Shown here piece after piece: positions 26,959 to 40,616 of a stretch of 64,000 nucleotides of DNA; position 1 is the first letter of the stretch; every line of letters starts with the position of its first letter. The notes below the pieces were generated by a model, which was not told where the DNA came from, made no database searches, and saw nothing but the letters and a program-made list of their open reading frames with translations. The position numbers and the translations under genes were made by a program. The DNA is taken from positions 21,262,721 to 21,326,720 of the forward strand of contig NW_025062479.1 in the NCBI RefSeq assembly GCF_000002995.4. Direction: 5' to 3'. Source of the DNA: Brugia malayi. Its lineage: Eukaryota; Nematoda; Chromadorea; Rhabditida; Onchocercidae.

Positions 26959-26988
<30 letters not shown>
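26959..26988 (+). repeat. Poly(A) tract, 30 bp
   Basis: Uninterrupted run of A. There is no retroposed gene body or target duplication that I can see upstream, so it is treated as a homopolymer. Confidence 0.85.
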
Positions 26989-26990
<2 letters not shown>

Positions 26991-28835
26991 AAAACGCTAC
27001 TCATCTTCACCGAGTAAAGCTATCGCGTTATTCACAAGTTTTAGATGTTGCTTCTACCCAAAATTATGACTAGAATGTTAATGGATTACCATGAATTGAT
27101 TACTTCTTCCGATCGTTAAAAAGTAACATTTCTTGTTCTCCTAACTGTTTCTCTTTGTATTCCTGAATTAATTCAGTTTACTGAATTTGAAAATTTCATA
27201 CTATCATATAGATATGGTTAGCAAATTCATAAACACATCTATATGAACATGCAAACTATAAATCATTTAATTATTGTATTGGAAGTGTCAGGTAAGAAGG
27301 TATGGAATGAGGATAATGAACTCTCGATGGCTCTAGCAAGAGTTTTTGAGCGATTATTCAATATTTTTTCTTAAAAAAAACATGTTGTTGCCATAACCTT
27401 GACCCATCAATTACGTATTTGACAAATTGACGATGGTGATAATTGTGGTAAAGTTGTAACTGCAACTATTATTATAGTGGTAATGGCGGAAAGGATAGGT
27501 ACGATTATCAGATTAGCATCATAATGGTCCAATAATAAAGAAGTTTTTAATTTTTTTTTTTGGAAATTTTTTTAGAAAGTTTGAATACATAGACGTGCTC
27601 TAAAGAAATAAAAAAGATCATTCCTTTCACATATAATCATTGTCTCCTATTATTCTTCAGTGTTGTCATGTAATAAATTTAAATTTGCATCTCTTTCTTC
27701 TGCTAACTTTCTTAGGCTTACAGAATTGCACAAGTGAACAGACTGTCTTATAAATGTTTATGTATGGTATCCTAAGTATGGTATCCTAAGAAGCTGTCAT
27801 AAAGAGCTGGAAATTTTTTTCCGCTAATTTAGAGTAAAATATCGTTTTAAAAATGTATTTTGAAAATGATTATTTATGTAATTATTGAAATCATTTTTTC
27901 TAACAAAATATGGAATAATTGCCAATAAAAAATGCTACATTATCCGACAATTACTCATTTTCATGAAAACAAAGCAAATTTTGGTCCACACGAATTGTAT
28001 TTGTTTTTTCGTAGGTATAATAAGTTGACTCATTATATTTATAAATTGACTCATTGTACCTAATTGATACGGCAAATGTATCAGGAAGTTTTTGAAGATA
28101 TGGTAACAAGGAATAGCTAAACTGAAATAAGATAGAAAACAAATAGGATCAAAAATAAATTCAAAAATTTTCATGTATTAAGCATTTATAAATGAAACAA
28201 ATATTTTTATAAAAATGCCAAAAGAAAGTGAAAAGCGCAAATAAATACAAAGAAATAATTAACTTGTGGACATTTTCGCAGAGATTTCTATGATGAACAA
28301 TTTCTAAAATTCTTTGATCCTGTTTAGGGCTAAAAAAAACCGTAATTACAATGATTAATTTTCTTTCGTCATAATTACAACAGTACCTTCTGCTAGATCA
28401 GCTGGTTTTGCAAACACAAAATTGAAATTTTATATTTCAAGAACAATCATTGGCAATTGACTTTTCTTTTATGAAAACTTAGATTTTATTTACAAATACG
28501 TTGATGTAGGAGTGATTGATTCACTTGTTCTTTTTTAGAGGAAATGAAGATTTCTTAGACTGTTACAAATGACCTTCTCATTGCTAAAAGTACTGAGGCA
28601 GATTATGACCTATGTTATCATAATATCATTGTTATCCTTGTTGATTCATTATGGTTAAGGTGTACGGAAGAGAAAATAGATTGTAGATCAGATCTGTATT
28701 CAATTTATTGAGTAGTCTGAATTATGTACAGTCCTTTTGATCTCTACAATATTTCATAAGAGTAATAATTTTGGCAGTTATAAAATGAATTACGTTCAAT
28801 TCAAAAGATTCATCTTAAGTTATTACACGTCACCA

Positions 28836-28891
28836 GAAAACTTTGTTTTCAAATTTTTTATCAATGAAAACTTTGTTTTCAAATTTTTTGC
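28836..28891 (+). repeat. 30-bp tandem duplication
   Basis: GAAAACTTTGTTTTCAAATT begins copies at 28,836 and 28,866. The unit is 30 bp and so preserves the open frame it lies in, but that frame has no other sign of being coding. Confidence 0.85.
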
Positions 28892-30299
28892 TTGGGATTT
28901 AAGAATTTATCGCAACCTTATTATCACTCGAGATTCTCCGCTGCGCTTTGCTTCACTTAATCTATGTATGACTGAAGTTGCACTTTCTGACGTACATTTT
29001 TATCGTCAGTTATCAAAGCAGTTATCAAACATTATATTAGTGATATTACAATAGCAGTTGCTTTTTTGACCGGCTAACTCTTTTAAAATACTGTTTATCT
29101 TAGATATTACTTTCAATGCTGCAACAATTTATTGCTTTAGTCATGTTAATTTGTTTTTTTCGAATTAGTCGAAATGCGCCACTGATTTATTTGAATAAAT
29201 CTACTTTCAAGCTTTGATTCTTTTTAACAGTTAATCACGGTTTTCTTCTTTTTACATTGCATTCCGCAAATTTCAGCACTATGTATTATCACGCATTCTG
29301 AAACATGTTTCAAGATATGATCACTGAAAAATGTACAGACATATTAATATGCACTATTACAATAAATAATGTAATGATGCAGAATCATCCATACAACACT
29401 TGTGATGAGGAAAAAACAAATGTGAAGATAACAAGCAGTCATCAAAAATTTTTTGAATTAATAATTAAACAAAGACTGTAAATGAAAATACTAGTACAAA
29501 ATAGATTTTTATTTTTCGACGGAAAAATCAATAAATTAAAAAAAAAAAGTGTGAATTGATATAAAATATAAAACAGCGATATTGTGAGTCTACGTACAAA
29601 GAAAAGATCATTTTAATAACCAAAATTGAAGCTAAATAGTTAATTATTTATTAATAACAGAACTCAAAAATTATGTAATATCCAGTAGAACATATGATGC
29701 AGGATTTTAAAAAAACCATATACTTTTCGGGAAATTTCGACAGTATAAAAGCATGTAATTTTTAAGTGTATGTCAATTAACTGAATCTTTATTTCGTGTA
29801 AAATTAATCTGATGAAATTTTCAGTTTTCAAAAAACAAATTCGAAATAATTGGTTTTACGTTGTTCAAATCGAATTACTAACTTTTAATGTGGTATAACT
29901 GCAGATAATTTAGACGATAAAAGGTCAGAAATTTTTTTTTGAGTGAGCGAAAGAAAGAGACGATAAACCGGCGATGACTGTTTTTGTTTTCAGTATCACA
30001 GCTTGCAGAATATTTCATGAACCGATGCACTGGATTATTTATTTACTTAGCTTCTTATCGCAGAGTACAAAATAAGTACACTGAAAATTACCCATCCTAA
30101 ATTTGCGCATCACTTGGTCAAAATCTGAAATGAAAATATCAATGAAAAAAAGCAACATTATTTTCAAAATAATTTTTAATGCTTTTAATTTTTAGATAAT
30201 TGACTAATTGTTATCGCGAAATTTACAATATTAAAAATAAAATTTTAATGAAAAAAAAAAAAAAAATGAAGGTAAGAAACATGGTTAATGAACAAATAA

Positions 30300-30445
30300 T
30301 GCTTATCCATAAACTCTTTGTTTCAACCATGTTTTATACGTAAACTCTTTGTTTTAAGCATGCTTATACTGTAAACCCTTTATTCATTGTTCATAATAAT
30401 GCTTATAGCTATAAATTCTTTGTTCCTAATGTTTCTATCATAAGT
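30300..30445 (+). repeat. Decayed tandem repeat, ~45-60 bp period
   Basis: The motif ATAAACTCTTTGTT recurs with changes at about 30,310, 30,341, 30,372 and 30,413, with TGCTTAT between copies. It faintly resembles the AAACCCTTTGTTAGC repeats inside the BEL/Pao LTR near 45,010, so a decayed LTR is possible, but I cannot show it. Confidence 0.35.
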
Positions 30446-30479
30446 CCATTGTATATTGTTCCCTACTTATATTTAAACC

Positions 30480-31080
30480 CAATTGCCTTCCCCTTTCTTT
30501 GTTCACATTATGACGGACTATCTCTGAAGCCTAACAAGGAATTCAATATCACCATTCCCAGATATGTGTTGTATTAAAATAATTGCAGTTAACCAAAAAT
30601 GGATCTCGACTGTGGTCTTCTCAACTTGCACCTTACTCTTTAACTTCATATTATACTATTCTGTTAACAGAGGAGATATCATATTCCTGTGCTACTCCAC
30701 ATGTTTACATGCATGAAACAAATCTCCTCGAAATCAGCACACCTGCCAAATACTTTTTTCCAGAACATTGACAGCCTTGGCTGGATTAAACTTCTGTAAT
30801 ATTTTCTTTTCCAGACCAATAATGTTGCAGCCAGGTTTATGTTACCAATCAAATGCTTTTCAGTTCAATCAAAATCATCATTTCTTCCCGACATGATAAA
30901 AGTTTCCTCCCTGTCTATCAAATTTCTAAAATGGGCAGAAAGATGAAAACTAACCAGCATCGAAAGTGTTCAATTCCACACACACTTGTCCATCATTTTT
31001 ACCAATTTTTAAATTTGTATCGTCAAGCTTCCAGTTCTTTATCATTTTTTAAAAGAATAGTCATATCATTGTTTTCAGTT
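30480..31080 (-). pseudogene. Decayed coding relic of unknown family
   Basis: Read on the minus strand in one fixed frame from about 31,045 down to 30,515, coding-like stretches alternate with stops: LDDTNLKIGKNDGQVCVEL, KFDRQGGNFYHVGKK, PGCNIIGLEKKILQKFNPAK and VQVEKTTVEIHFW. The higher GC than flanking DNA and the constant frame across many stops suggest an old retrotransposed gene or transposon fragment. No family is recognised. It may have GT-AG introns hidden among the stops, but the obvious splice choices did not give a consistent frame. Confidence 0.3.
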
Positions 31081-34000
31081 GAAGGACATTTCTTTATACA
31101 AAATTAATCAAGTTATCGAGCTAGGATGAAGCAAATAGCCAAATATCCTTTATAATTTATTTGTTCTACTTCGATGTTAAAGAAAACGAACACTGCTAAA
31201 ATTATTTAAGCATCTTTAGTACCAAAAAAGCATGGTCAAATTCACCAGATAACTGAAATAACAAGTTATTTACAAGCAACACTGAACCTAACGAATTTAT
31301 TTGTTTGTCTTACTTTTTTCTGTCAAAAGTAATTTTGAATTAGTTAATAGAGGGTACAAATAATTTTTTTTATAAATATCTTTGAACTTTGAGTTCTCGA
31401 GAGTTCCACTTTCAAAACCTGTTGATGAGAAACTAATTTTCATAGAACTTGAGCTTGCAAAAAAAAAAATTATTGAAAAGGTTTTCAAGTCTTTTTCGGA
31501 ACCTGAATTTTCTCCAAATAGTCTTAAAATTTTTAGAATTTTTAGATTTAAAAAATTTTAAACTTCTAACCAAGTGGAAGAAACTGTCTCTGTCTTTATC
31601 ATATACATTTAGAAATTATCAAATTTGCGTGCTTCTTTATTGATTTTTGCAAATGACAAGTGAATACTGCATCTGAAGTTTCGCTTTCATCTATTTGCAA
31701 GAAAATAGATTTCAAATCACTAGTAACTGAATAGAATATAAACTGAAGAAAAATTGTAATGAAACATTCCAAAATGTATGAAAATACATATATTTCTTCA
31801 AAAAATCCCAAAAAATTTGTAGGACGGAAATGCTTTAAGGAGTGTATCATAAATATCCAAAGAACGGTTCATAAATTTAGCTTTGGAATAGTTGTTTTAA
31901 ATGTTCATCTCGGAATTCTAAAAAAAAACCACAGATTCTCTTAGAACACCAAGAAAACTTGGGAAGAAAACAATAAATACTTGAAAATAATCAAAATTGA
32001 TAACGAATAATGCACTTCGGATATTTGATTTAGATAATTAGAATATTTGATAAATCGTTTTGTTAGTATTATATCAGTACCAACTACCGTTACCAACTGC
32101 AGGTTTTTAAGTAAAGATGCAAAGTGTCTGAAAAGAAAATGTGAAAAAAAATTATTGAGAAATTAGGGAAAGCATGAAAACAAAGAGTACTTTTTAGAGT
32201 TTTAATTTTTTTTCTTAAAAAAAATACAACTTTTATTTATTGAAACTAAAAAAAAAGAGGTAGCACTCATAATTTTTTTCTTCCTTCGTCGTTAAAATTA
32301 TAACTTTCAACAAAACAAGGCAGTCATTAGGCTAAAGCCCATTACATTATAGAACTTTTTATTTGGTAATAAATTTTTCACAATAAAAGACAGAATCACC
32401 TAATCCTTCCAAATATAACAACGAGTAATGTGTTTTTTATCTATAATTCAGTATTAAGAGTCATTAAACTGATCTGGCCATCAATTCTTCCATATATCAC
32501 TTATATATTAAAGAATTGTCCGGATTAATCAGTTATCAAAACTTAATATTGCTTCCAATTATCCCACCTCTTACAATAACAAAATTACACCACATATTCC
32601 AACTTCTTGTAAACTTTATTATACAGGCGCGTTGATCTTTTTCATCGATATGTCAAATAAATGCAGTCATGAACATCTCAAATGATTGTTGAATATGTAA
32701 TTTACTGTGCTATTGTGTATATGTCTAGTTATATTTCGGTTTTCTGTTCTATCACTCAGCCAAACAAAGCTTTATGATGTAATAAGCTTAAAAAAGCCTT
32801 ACAACTATCTATTTTGCTCTAAAACGGTTACACTTTTAACAAGGAAAATCGAAGAAATTATGAAAGCTATTTTGTAAAAGTCTTTACCTAACATAACTTT
32901 TTTTTTTCAGCTACCAAGATAGGCAAGTAATGTCAGCACTTAGAAAAAGTATTTGAAGGAAATAAATTTTAGTTAAGTAAAGAGTGTCAGAAGTAATGGA
33001 AGTGCCAGAAAACAGAATTAAAATTGAAATGAAACTGCATTGTATCTAAAGAGCTAAAAACTGTCCCAACTAAATTGCAATGTTACATCCAGTGCCGATA
33101 TAAAACCAAATACTTACTGTGTGAAGAGTAAAGATTATCTGATAGATGTAGACAGCTCTTTATTCATTGTAATTATGTGTTTGTTGCAAGCTAATGTCCA
33201 CTATATAAAGATTAAAACATTGTCTTGGAAAGGTTTTTAGGATCAGTGAGCTTTAATTTGGTTGGTACCATTCATATCCCTTTGTTTATATCCTTTACCT
33301 TTTTTCGCATTTATTTATTTCTTCCGCTTCATTCTACACTCATAAATAACACCTCAGTAAAATTTATCAATATTGTAAATATAAACAGTTTATGTTACCT
33401 AGTTCTTTGCGAATAAAATTAAAGTCCATTACAGGACACATTTGTCTGTGCAAACTTCAAATCACAAATAAAAAGCTACGTTAAAAGTCTGTATAAATTC
33501 TTTACAGGGAAAATACAAAATCAGAAATAATTGCGTTCAAAAGATTAAAACAGTTTTAGCTGAAGGAATATAATGAATGATAACATTTGTGTTGGACTAG
33601 TGAATGGAATATTGTTTAAGTGTGTTATGACATTAATTATTTGAAATCGAAAGTGATTGTGAAGCGCAGTTGGTGTAACAGCCATCGGTATAAATTAATG
33701 TTCATCCGTCCGCTTTTAACATTCAATTATTCAATTTTGTTTACTCTTTTAATCATTAACAGCATGCAAAATGACAAGAATTTATAGCAGTGTTTAAATG
33801 TATGTACCTGTTTCTGCTCTAACTGATTCCTTTGATTTGTTTCTAAATTAACTTTTATCTCCTTTAGCACTATTTTGAAGATTTACTATGATAGAGAGAA
33901 AAAAGTACTACTTCTAAAAATAATGGAATTCTCCTGTCTTTATTAGTCCAAGTAATTGCAAACCAAAGATTAGGAGTTGGAACTATAAATTTAAGAAATT

Positions 34001-35519
34001 AAAAATTTTTTTAAATTTCAGCTTTTATTCCTTATTTTTAATTCCTGTTATACAATGAGGCGAATTGTTTCGAAAACTTTAGACACACCTTGTTTATCAG
34101 GATTTTACATAAATTTCATTATAATAAAATTGTCAATAAAAATTGCTGAAACTTAAGATTCTTTTTCCTTCTGCATTTTATCAAAAATTATCAAATTAAA
34201 ACCATCTAATGTGATTTAGTTGAGTGCTTAACATTATTTTATGTTGAAATATGTGACAATGCAAGTATTTTTATTCATTATTCTGAAAATAACCAAGACA
34301 AGTATAAGACAAGTAATTAGCACAAGCTTTTTGTAGCTAACACTAATAATAACATTAACACTATTCAATAACAATAATAACAAAATAACAAAACAATAAT
34401 GACAAATAGATAAGCAAATAAATAAGTAAAACAATAATGATAGTAATAATAACAATAATAATAAAGCAATAATAACAATAGTGATAACGATAGTAATAAC
34501 AACAGTAATAAATTATTAAAATATGTCACTTCCAATCATCTTTTCTTATTAATATAAAATGAAAAATTTAAAAAAAAAAATGACAAATTAATTTAATCGA
34601 TTCTACCTCTTCCCTTATTTCTATACTTCTTCACTGTAACCTGTCCGTCACCAATTCAAATTAAACAACAAATTCAATTTCAGTGATCTGTTTATCACTA
34701 ATCCGAATTGTGCTATGTTCTAAATTTCAGAATTACATTGATTACACGAATGAAAACTCCCGCTCATGTGATGAATGATTTTTGCACAACTATTAGGAAA
34801 GCGCTATGATATTTGAAGTTATTATTATTTGTTATGTTTATCATTTTTTGGTATGCTTATTCGTTTATTTTGGCCAGCTTTTGCAATAATGAATTCAATT
34901 CTTTTTGTTAATTGTTTTAAAAGTTTTTTCAAATTAATATTATTAATTAGCAGACAGAATCAAAGTTTACTCAATGAAATTTTTAATGCAATATATAGTG
35001 GCTATCGTCACAAAGTGCCGAAAAAAAGACTTTTGAAAAGTCTCAACAAAAATTGCAGAGACTAAGTAATCAGTTATAGATTGATTATTCACATTAAGCG
35101 CATAAATTGCACTGTCAAATGAAGGCACATTGGCCATAAATAATCAAATGTATCATAAGCTTGCATTTCTTTAAAGGTCCAAGACTATGAAAAAGTTTTT
35201 GGGAACTTTCACAATTTCTTACTTTGAAAGGAATATATCACCTTTAACACATAAAATTTAGCCTCAGCAAAGGACATAGGAAAGTGTAGTTAATACAAGG
35301 TCTAATGTGAATGATAGAAAGAAGTGGTCAATTGACAAAAATTGCCACTTCACTTTATTAATTTGGAAAGATTTGGTAACTAATCTTTTAAATAATTAAT
35401 AATCTATGAGTCTGTCAAATATGTAACAAAATTTTGTTAGGAATTCAGTGTTTGTGAATAAACACTTTCTCTCAAAATTATCATCAAAGTATTTCTTTTG
35501 AGAGTAATTTACACAATCT
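31081..35519. other. AT-rich interval, no supported gene
   Basis: Short open frames only, all rich in Phe, Ile, Leu, Lys and Asn, without splice-linked partners or domains. A low-complexity AAT/AAC-rich stretch lies at 34,341-34,520. Confidence 0.5.
34341..34520 (+). repeat. AAT/AAC-rich imperfect microsatellite
   Basis: Irregular runs of AATAATAAC, ACAATAATG and AGTAATAAT over about 180 bp. The minus-strand Leu/Ile-rich frame across it is a composition artefact. Confidence 0.75.
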
Positions 35520-37283
35520 TCATAAAAGATCTTTGTTGAGTTCATTGGCGATACCTGTATTCACTTCGTAGACATTCCTTCCACTAGAATATTCATGTGC
35601 TAAGCTCAAACCATTCAACTGTTCTGTCTCTTCTGGTCGAGCTAGAATGCAATACGTACACGGGGAATAATTAGACTATAAACCAGTTTCAAGTACACAT
35701 CTGCATGATTGTCCCAAAAAACGAAGAATCAAATCTAATCTACGGTCTAGAATTTGAAAAAGGCTACTAACTATGAAACACAGTCGAAAAAGTATCTCAA
35801 GATTCCTTATACAATGACCAGAAAATGCTGCATAATGCAGGTATAAATAGCGGATAAAATATATACTGCCAACTTCGAATAATCATGTCTCTTTCAAGAA
35901 AGCAATCATCGCATAATTATATCAGTTATGAAGTATTATCATTACTAGGCCTGCTGGTGATATGAATTATGATACAATTTGCTTTTTAAAAACTAACCGA
36001 TATAATCAAGCGTCGGCTTCCTTCGGATGATTTTGTGCAGAAAGCACTTCTCCCAGCAGAGACAAACTATGATGAGTATTGTTAGTAAGGCAAAAGTAAC
36101 AATCAATATTGTAGATAATACTGCTGATAAACTGAAATTTCATTAATTTTCCATATGACATCAAATTTGGAAATGTTAATTAAAATAAAATGCGCACTTT
36201 TTCCTTCTATTTGCTTAGTTCGATGCTATAAGAAAAGCAGACTAAATATTTTGACTTAAAGAATTATAAGAGATATCGTTTTCAAAGAGCATTATGATTT
36301 CTCCACTTTCCGTTCAACAATTTAGTACATTTTTCGACATATAGATTTGTTCATAAATCCAATGTAGAGCTTATGCTAGGTTAATTCATAAAATTCTTCA
36401 CATTCTTGTTCTCATAATGGACATTTGAACCCAACATATTTCTCTTAATTTTGCTAATGTTTAGTCCACAAATTCTTTATTAAATTCCTCTTATTGAAGC
36501 TGAATGAATGGCAACATGTCGGCATCTAGTCTACAAGGACTAAGCATACTACCATGAAATTGTTCACAACAATGTTTAGCATATACTGCGTTTGGAAATT
36601 TTAATCAGTTTATTTTGAAAAAAAAAAATAATATCAAGTTAAGGCCTAGCAGATACTATCCTCTTCCTTTGAGTTGAAATTTCTTAACTACTTATCATTA
36701 CTACTAAGAGATAACAACATCATTTCTACTGTTAACAAGAAATAAACGCAGTTACTGATTCTCGAGAAATGTCGGTTCACGGCAGCAATTAATTTTAGGC
36801 GGATTGCAGCATTGATTCTCCGTTTCACGATGAAGTTTTGTCGGACATACATATGTATTTACATGCCGCCTTGTTTCTGGTGATATTACGCCACCGCACT
36901 GAACTCGTTCTGAATATTTAAAAATTTCTTAATTCATATTCTCTCTCTCCGGAATCGTTATGTTGCTAGTGTCAGCATTTTGTAAATGAATATAATCAAC
37001 TATTTCTTTAAGGAATTTCGAGGAATCAACAATTCTAAATAATATTGAGCTTATCGAGATAAATATCACTGAAATTCAAATGGATTCCAAAATAGAATGG
37101 TGGTATTAGCGAAGGAGAAAATGGATCTACTTAATCTATTTAACAATGTAAGAATTTAAAAACCATTAATGTTTAAAATAAATATCAAAATAGAAAGTTA
37201 CGAAGAACATTAGCATCACCAGCATGAACAGCGAATAAAGAGCATGAACAAATGCCAATAATCGTACATAGCGCTTTTCTCAT
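35520..37283 (-). CDS. Single-pass membrane protein, Cys-rich (Shisa-like)
   Basis: Four exons: 37,283-37,220, 36,909-36,756, 36,131-35,998 and 35,641-35,520. All introns are GT-AG and the phases (1, 2, 1) fit, giving 474 bp and 157 residues. Residues 1-21 form a signal peptide ending LFAVHA. The ectodomain of about 50 residues holds CGG, VCPT, QCC and INCCR, a Cys-rich pattern (C, CP, CC, CC) like that of Shisa proteins. Then comes one membrane segment (LSAVLSTILIVTFALLTILI and on), a WEKC/basic stop-transfer stretch, and a tail of about 55 residues with DYIARP and RNVYEVN tyrosines. No PPxY motif is seen. Shisa proteins tune receptor maturation or trafficking; that role here is inference only. 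The first donor (GTGATG) is weaker than the others. Confidence 0.75.
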
Positions 37284-37475
37284 TTCCAGAAATTATAACT
37301 GAAATAAAGAAAATAGAGATTTCTTGAAGTTGTCAAAAAATTTTTTTGCATTAAAAATGATAATGGGCGAGCAAAATGCACGAGTGTCATTTATCATAAT
37401 AAATTTTTTAATTTATCGCATTAGATTTTTAAGGCTTGCTTTTTCCAATTAATAGACCAAATTTATAAATAACAT

Positions 37476-37513
<38 letters not shown>

Positions 37514-40216
37514 AAGGAGAAAAATTGTGTTATTGTTTGCAGTTAGATTTATGTTTCGAAGCTGAACATAGAAAAATTGAACTTTTTTCATCAACAGAAT
37601 TGAGAAAGGGACTAACCCTATAAAATTCACAAATTTTCTGAAAACAAAGTTTCAGGCAAAATAAAGTTCACTTCTAATTAAATAAAAAACGCTTTCTGAA
37701 TTATCTGGGGAAGTGTTTTGTTTTTAAGCACAGGTTTTGTTTTGAAAAGAAAAATGATGACATATTACATTACTTTAGTTATATCATGATAAAAATGTGA
37801 TGGAGTCAGAGAATGGGGACATACCCGAATGGAAAGGAAGAAAATGGAAGGTGAAATAAAAATAAGCTCCATTTCGATCTTTTTTGAATGCAGAAGCATT
37901 CGATAGTAAATGTTTGTCAATTGATTCCCATTACATAACAAATGTTCCAATCGCCGTATTGAAAAGAAGCAAACAGATATAATTGCTAACGGTGACTGAC
38001 TATAAAATTCAACTAAATTTTAAAATTTCTACAAAATTCCTTTTTCAAATTTATAAAAAACCGGATTGAATACTAATTCCTAGTTGTGCCTTTTCCATTT
38101 CTGCTTCTATCATTCATTCATCACTACCAATATTTCCACATTATTCCAATAGTATTATTAACAGCATTTTTTTCACCGGCAAAGTAGTGATTTTTTTCTC
38201 CTGGCAAAACTTTTCCCTCTACAAATGAATATTCGGCTGAAACAGCCGAGTGATTTCAACTTTTCTGTTTACATCATTTCCTGCTAAGAGAAAACTAACG
38301 CGGATATTTGTTAGTTTTGCCAAAATATAAAATGTGCATTTTAGACATTTCCCTAATCAGTCTTCCACTTTCCTTCTATTTTAATCGTCTATGTGCGCAA
38401 ATCTATTTGCAGAAAGTAAGAGTTCACTGAAGCATCAATATCATTTTGTTTAGTTAAATTAGCGCAATAGAAAATTCGAGATGAGGAAGAAATTAGAATA
38501 ATTTGCAAATGAACAAAACAAAAGTTCTAGGAAATAGTTTTTTCAATTTGAAAAAAAAAGTTCATTTTATCTCACGAATTTGTTTCTTAAACAATATTAT
38601 AAAAATCAGATAGGTAAAATGATTTGAATAAATATATTTGTTAAGACTAATAATGTTTGCAGCATTTGATCAATTATTCACTATAATTTTGTATTTTGAT
38701 AAATTTTTACAGTTTAAAATTATAACATGTAATCATTATGATTATTATTTTTGTCATTGTACTGAATTTTGGAAAGCTAATTTGCTGCAGAGCTTGCTTA
38801 TAATTACTTCATGTGCTACATAAATGGGATGAAATTTCTTCAGCTAATTACTATCTTCACTTTTCTTCCCATTCTTCTGGTCATCTTCCATGTAAAAGCA
38901 ATGAACAAACTTTGATAACAGTCTTATCTAACATTTTAAAATGAACAAATGTGCAAAACCTATCTAATTGTTTAATATTGCTCAGAAATTTTATATTAAG
39001 TGGTCTAAGATATATAAGAGTTGAAAAGGTTACTGATTAAAAAACGAAGTTAAAAAAAGCAGACGAAAAAATATATTTAATAACCTCGAATATCGAATAC
39101 CGACTTTCAAGAACACAACTAGCTCATAACTGCATCACATACAAAGTTTTTTGGCAAGGAATAATTAAGTGAGAATTATATTACTATCTAAGTCTAATAG
39201 TGAGAATAAATCAAGATTGAAAAAAAAAAAGAGACAACCACATGATGCCTTTTTTCTTTCTTTAATCACTTAAAATACAAAGATTTCAACAAAGATACAT
39301 TGATAAAAAAGATTTTGCGAACAGAACGATATGTAAATAAATTTCTTTCCACTATATATTATCTCATTCAAAATTATAGAATTTCATCGTAATGGAGCCA
39401 GTTTTATCGCAAAAGAAAAAATCGATTGCTATTATTGAGTTTAAAAAAGCAAATTGCAACCTATAATTAACTCAACATTTTCATATTTCCGCGATTTCAT
39501 CTTCCCTTCTTTTTTTCACAGGAAGTCAATTCAAATTCTTCATGGAAAGAAATGCTAATTCAAATTGTTTGTTTTAGCGTACACAGTAAATTCAAGTTGA
39601 CAAGCACAATAACAAAATCTGCTAAGTAAATTTCGAAATCATAGAAACTAGAAAGCTTGATTCAATTCTTTGGCGGATTTGAATAGCTATGTTAGCTCGA
39701 TTTCTTAGAAACAAAAATTTTGGCACTAGTTCTTAAATGCAATTTGTAGAAACTTACAATCTTGTTATTGTTTTGACCACTCGTAATGAAATCTGACTTA
39801 ACCAATCTTACATTTGATCTTCTCCGAAAAAGAAGCCAAGTATCACAGAAATTAGCTTTATGATTAAGAAAGAATGCTAAAAATATGCTGATTTCACATA
39901 GCCATAAATGAAAGTATCACAAATTTAGCGCAAAAGGCAGATGACTAATTTAATAAGAAGCTATGATGTAGCAGCAGATGTTCCACATTAAATGGGATAC
40001 CATTAAATAGAATATTAACCGATGAATGCGTAATCTTGATATGGAATGCATTTGAAGTGAATTAGTTGAATGAAAATCATCTAAAATAAGGCTGAAATAT
40101 AAATTATTTCACCATTGAAAGGTTTGCTGTTTGAGTTTTTTAAATAAATGAGTCATTCATTTACTACTAAATTCATTTTATTATTTATTAACTCACTACT
40201 TGTTCTTGCCCCCATT
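37284..40216. other. AT-rich interval, no supported gene
   Basis: This lies upstream of the Shisa-like gene and should hold its promoter, but I see no clear TATA or acceptor beyond TTTATTTCAG near 37,310, which could be a trans-splice site for that gene. A 32-base poly(A) tract lies at 37,480-37,511. Open frames at 37,765 and 38,638 look random. Confidence 0.45.
37480..37511 (+). repeat. Poly(A) tract, 32 bp
   Basis: Uninterrupted A run with no adjacent gene copy; treated as a homopolymer. Confidence 0.85.
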
Positions 40217-40444
40217 TTATTTTCTCTCTTCCTTCCACTCATGATAAAGCCTACCTAGCAAATGACTTTGGAATTTTTCGATTAATGATTCACTTTTAGA
40301 CAGGTCACACAAATTGAGATCTTCGGGTAAAATGAAAATTTTGGAAGCTTTTTTTAAAACCTCGAAATATTCATCAAATCTGTCATTCATTCCAGCAGCA
40401 AAACAATCTCTACTAATATCATCGTTAAATTTTTGAATAAATTT
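40217..40444 (-). CDS. Candidate exon or gene fragment, unknown
   Basis: An open minus-strand stretch of 75 codons between stops, with composition unlike random AT-rich DNA: RDCFAAGMNDRFDEYFEVLK, then FILPEDLNLCDLSKSE and LIEKFQSHLL, ending YHEWKEERK-stop. Possible acceptors inside are GATATTAG near 40,415 and AATGACAG near 40,385; a CTAG|GTAGGC donor lies near 40,255. It is amphipathic and helical-looking. I recognise no family. The lack of partner exons and the nearby gag relic on the other strand leave open a fragment of a mobile element. Confidence 0.3.
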   Translation of the reverse strand, partial: KFIQKFNDDISRDCFAAGMNDRFDEYFEVLKKASKIFILPEDLNLCDLSKSESLIEKFQSHLLGRLYHEWKEERK

Positions 40445-40547
40445 TTAGTCACATGAACTTCATAGATCAACATTTATTCCATCCCTTTTGATCTTAAATT
40501 TATCTTATTCATTTCATTCACATAATTTTTCCTTTACATTAACAACT

Positions 40548-40616
40548 TTCATTTCATTCATTATTCAGTTTTTTTTTCAAAATTCCGTTTCATTTCATTC
40601 ATTATTCAGTTTTTTG
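40548..40616 (+). repeat. Short direct repeat, ~39-bp spacing
   Basis: CATTTCATTCATTATTCAGT occurs at about 40,551 and 40,590, each followed by a T run. Confidence 0.7.

Larger units (their letters stand above)
22221..30240. other. Gene-poor AT-rich interval
   Basis: About 8 kb with only short, low-complexity open frames. It holds a 34-bp tandem duplication near 25,850, a 30-base poly(A) at 26,959 and a 30-bp tandem duplication near 28,840. The 105-codon + frame at 28,737-29,054 contains that last duplication and shows no recognisable domain, so I do not call it a gene. Confidence 0.5.

Noticed and set aside
28737..29054. 105-codon + frame
   Set aside because: Phe/Ile/Asn-rich composition like random AT-rich DNA, contains a recent 30-bp duplication, and has no domain or splice context.
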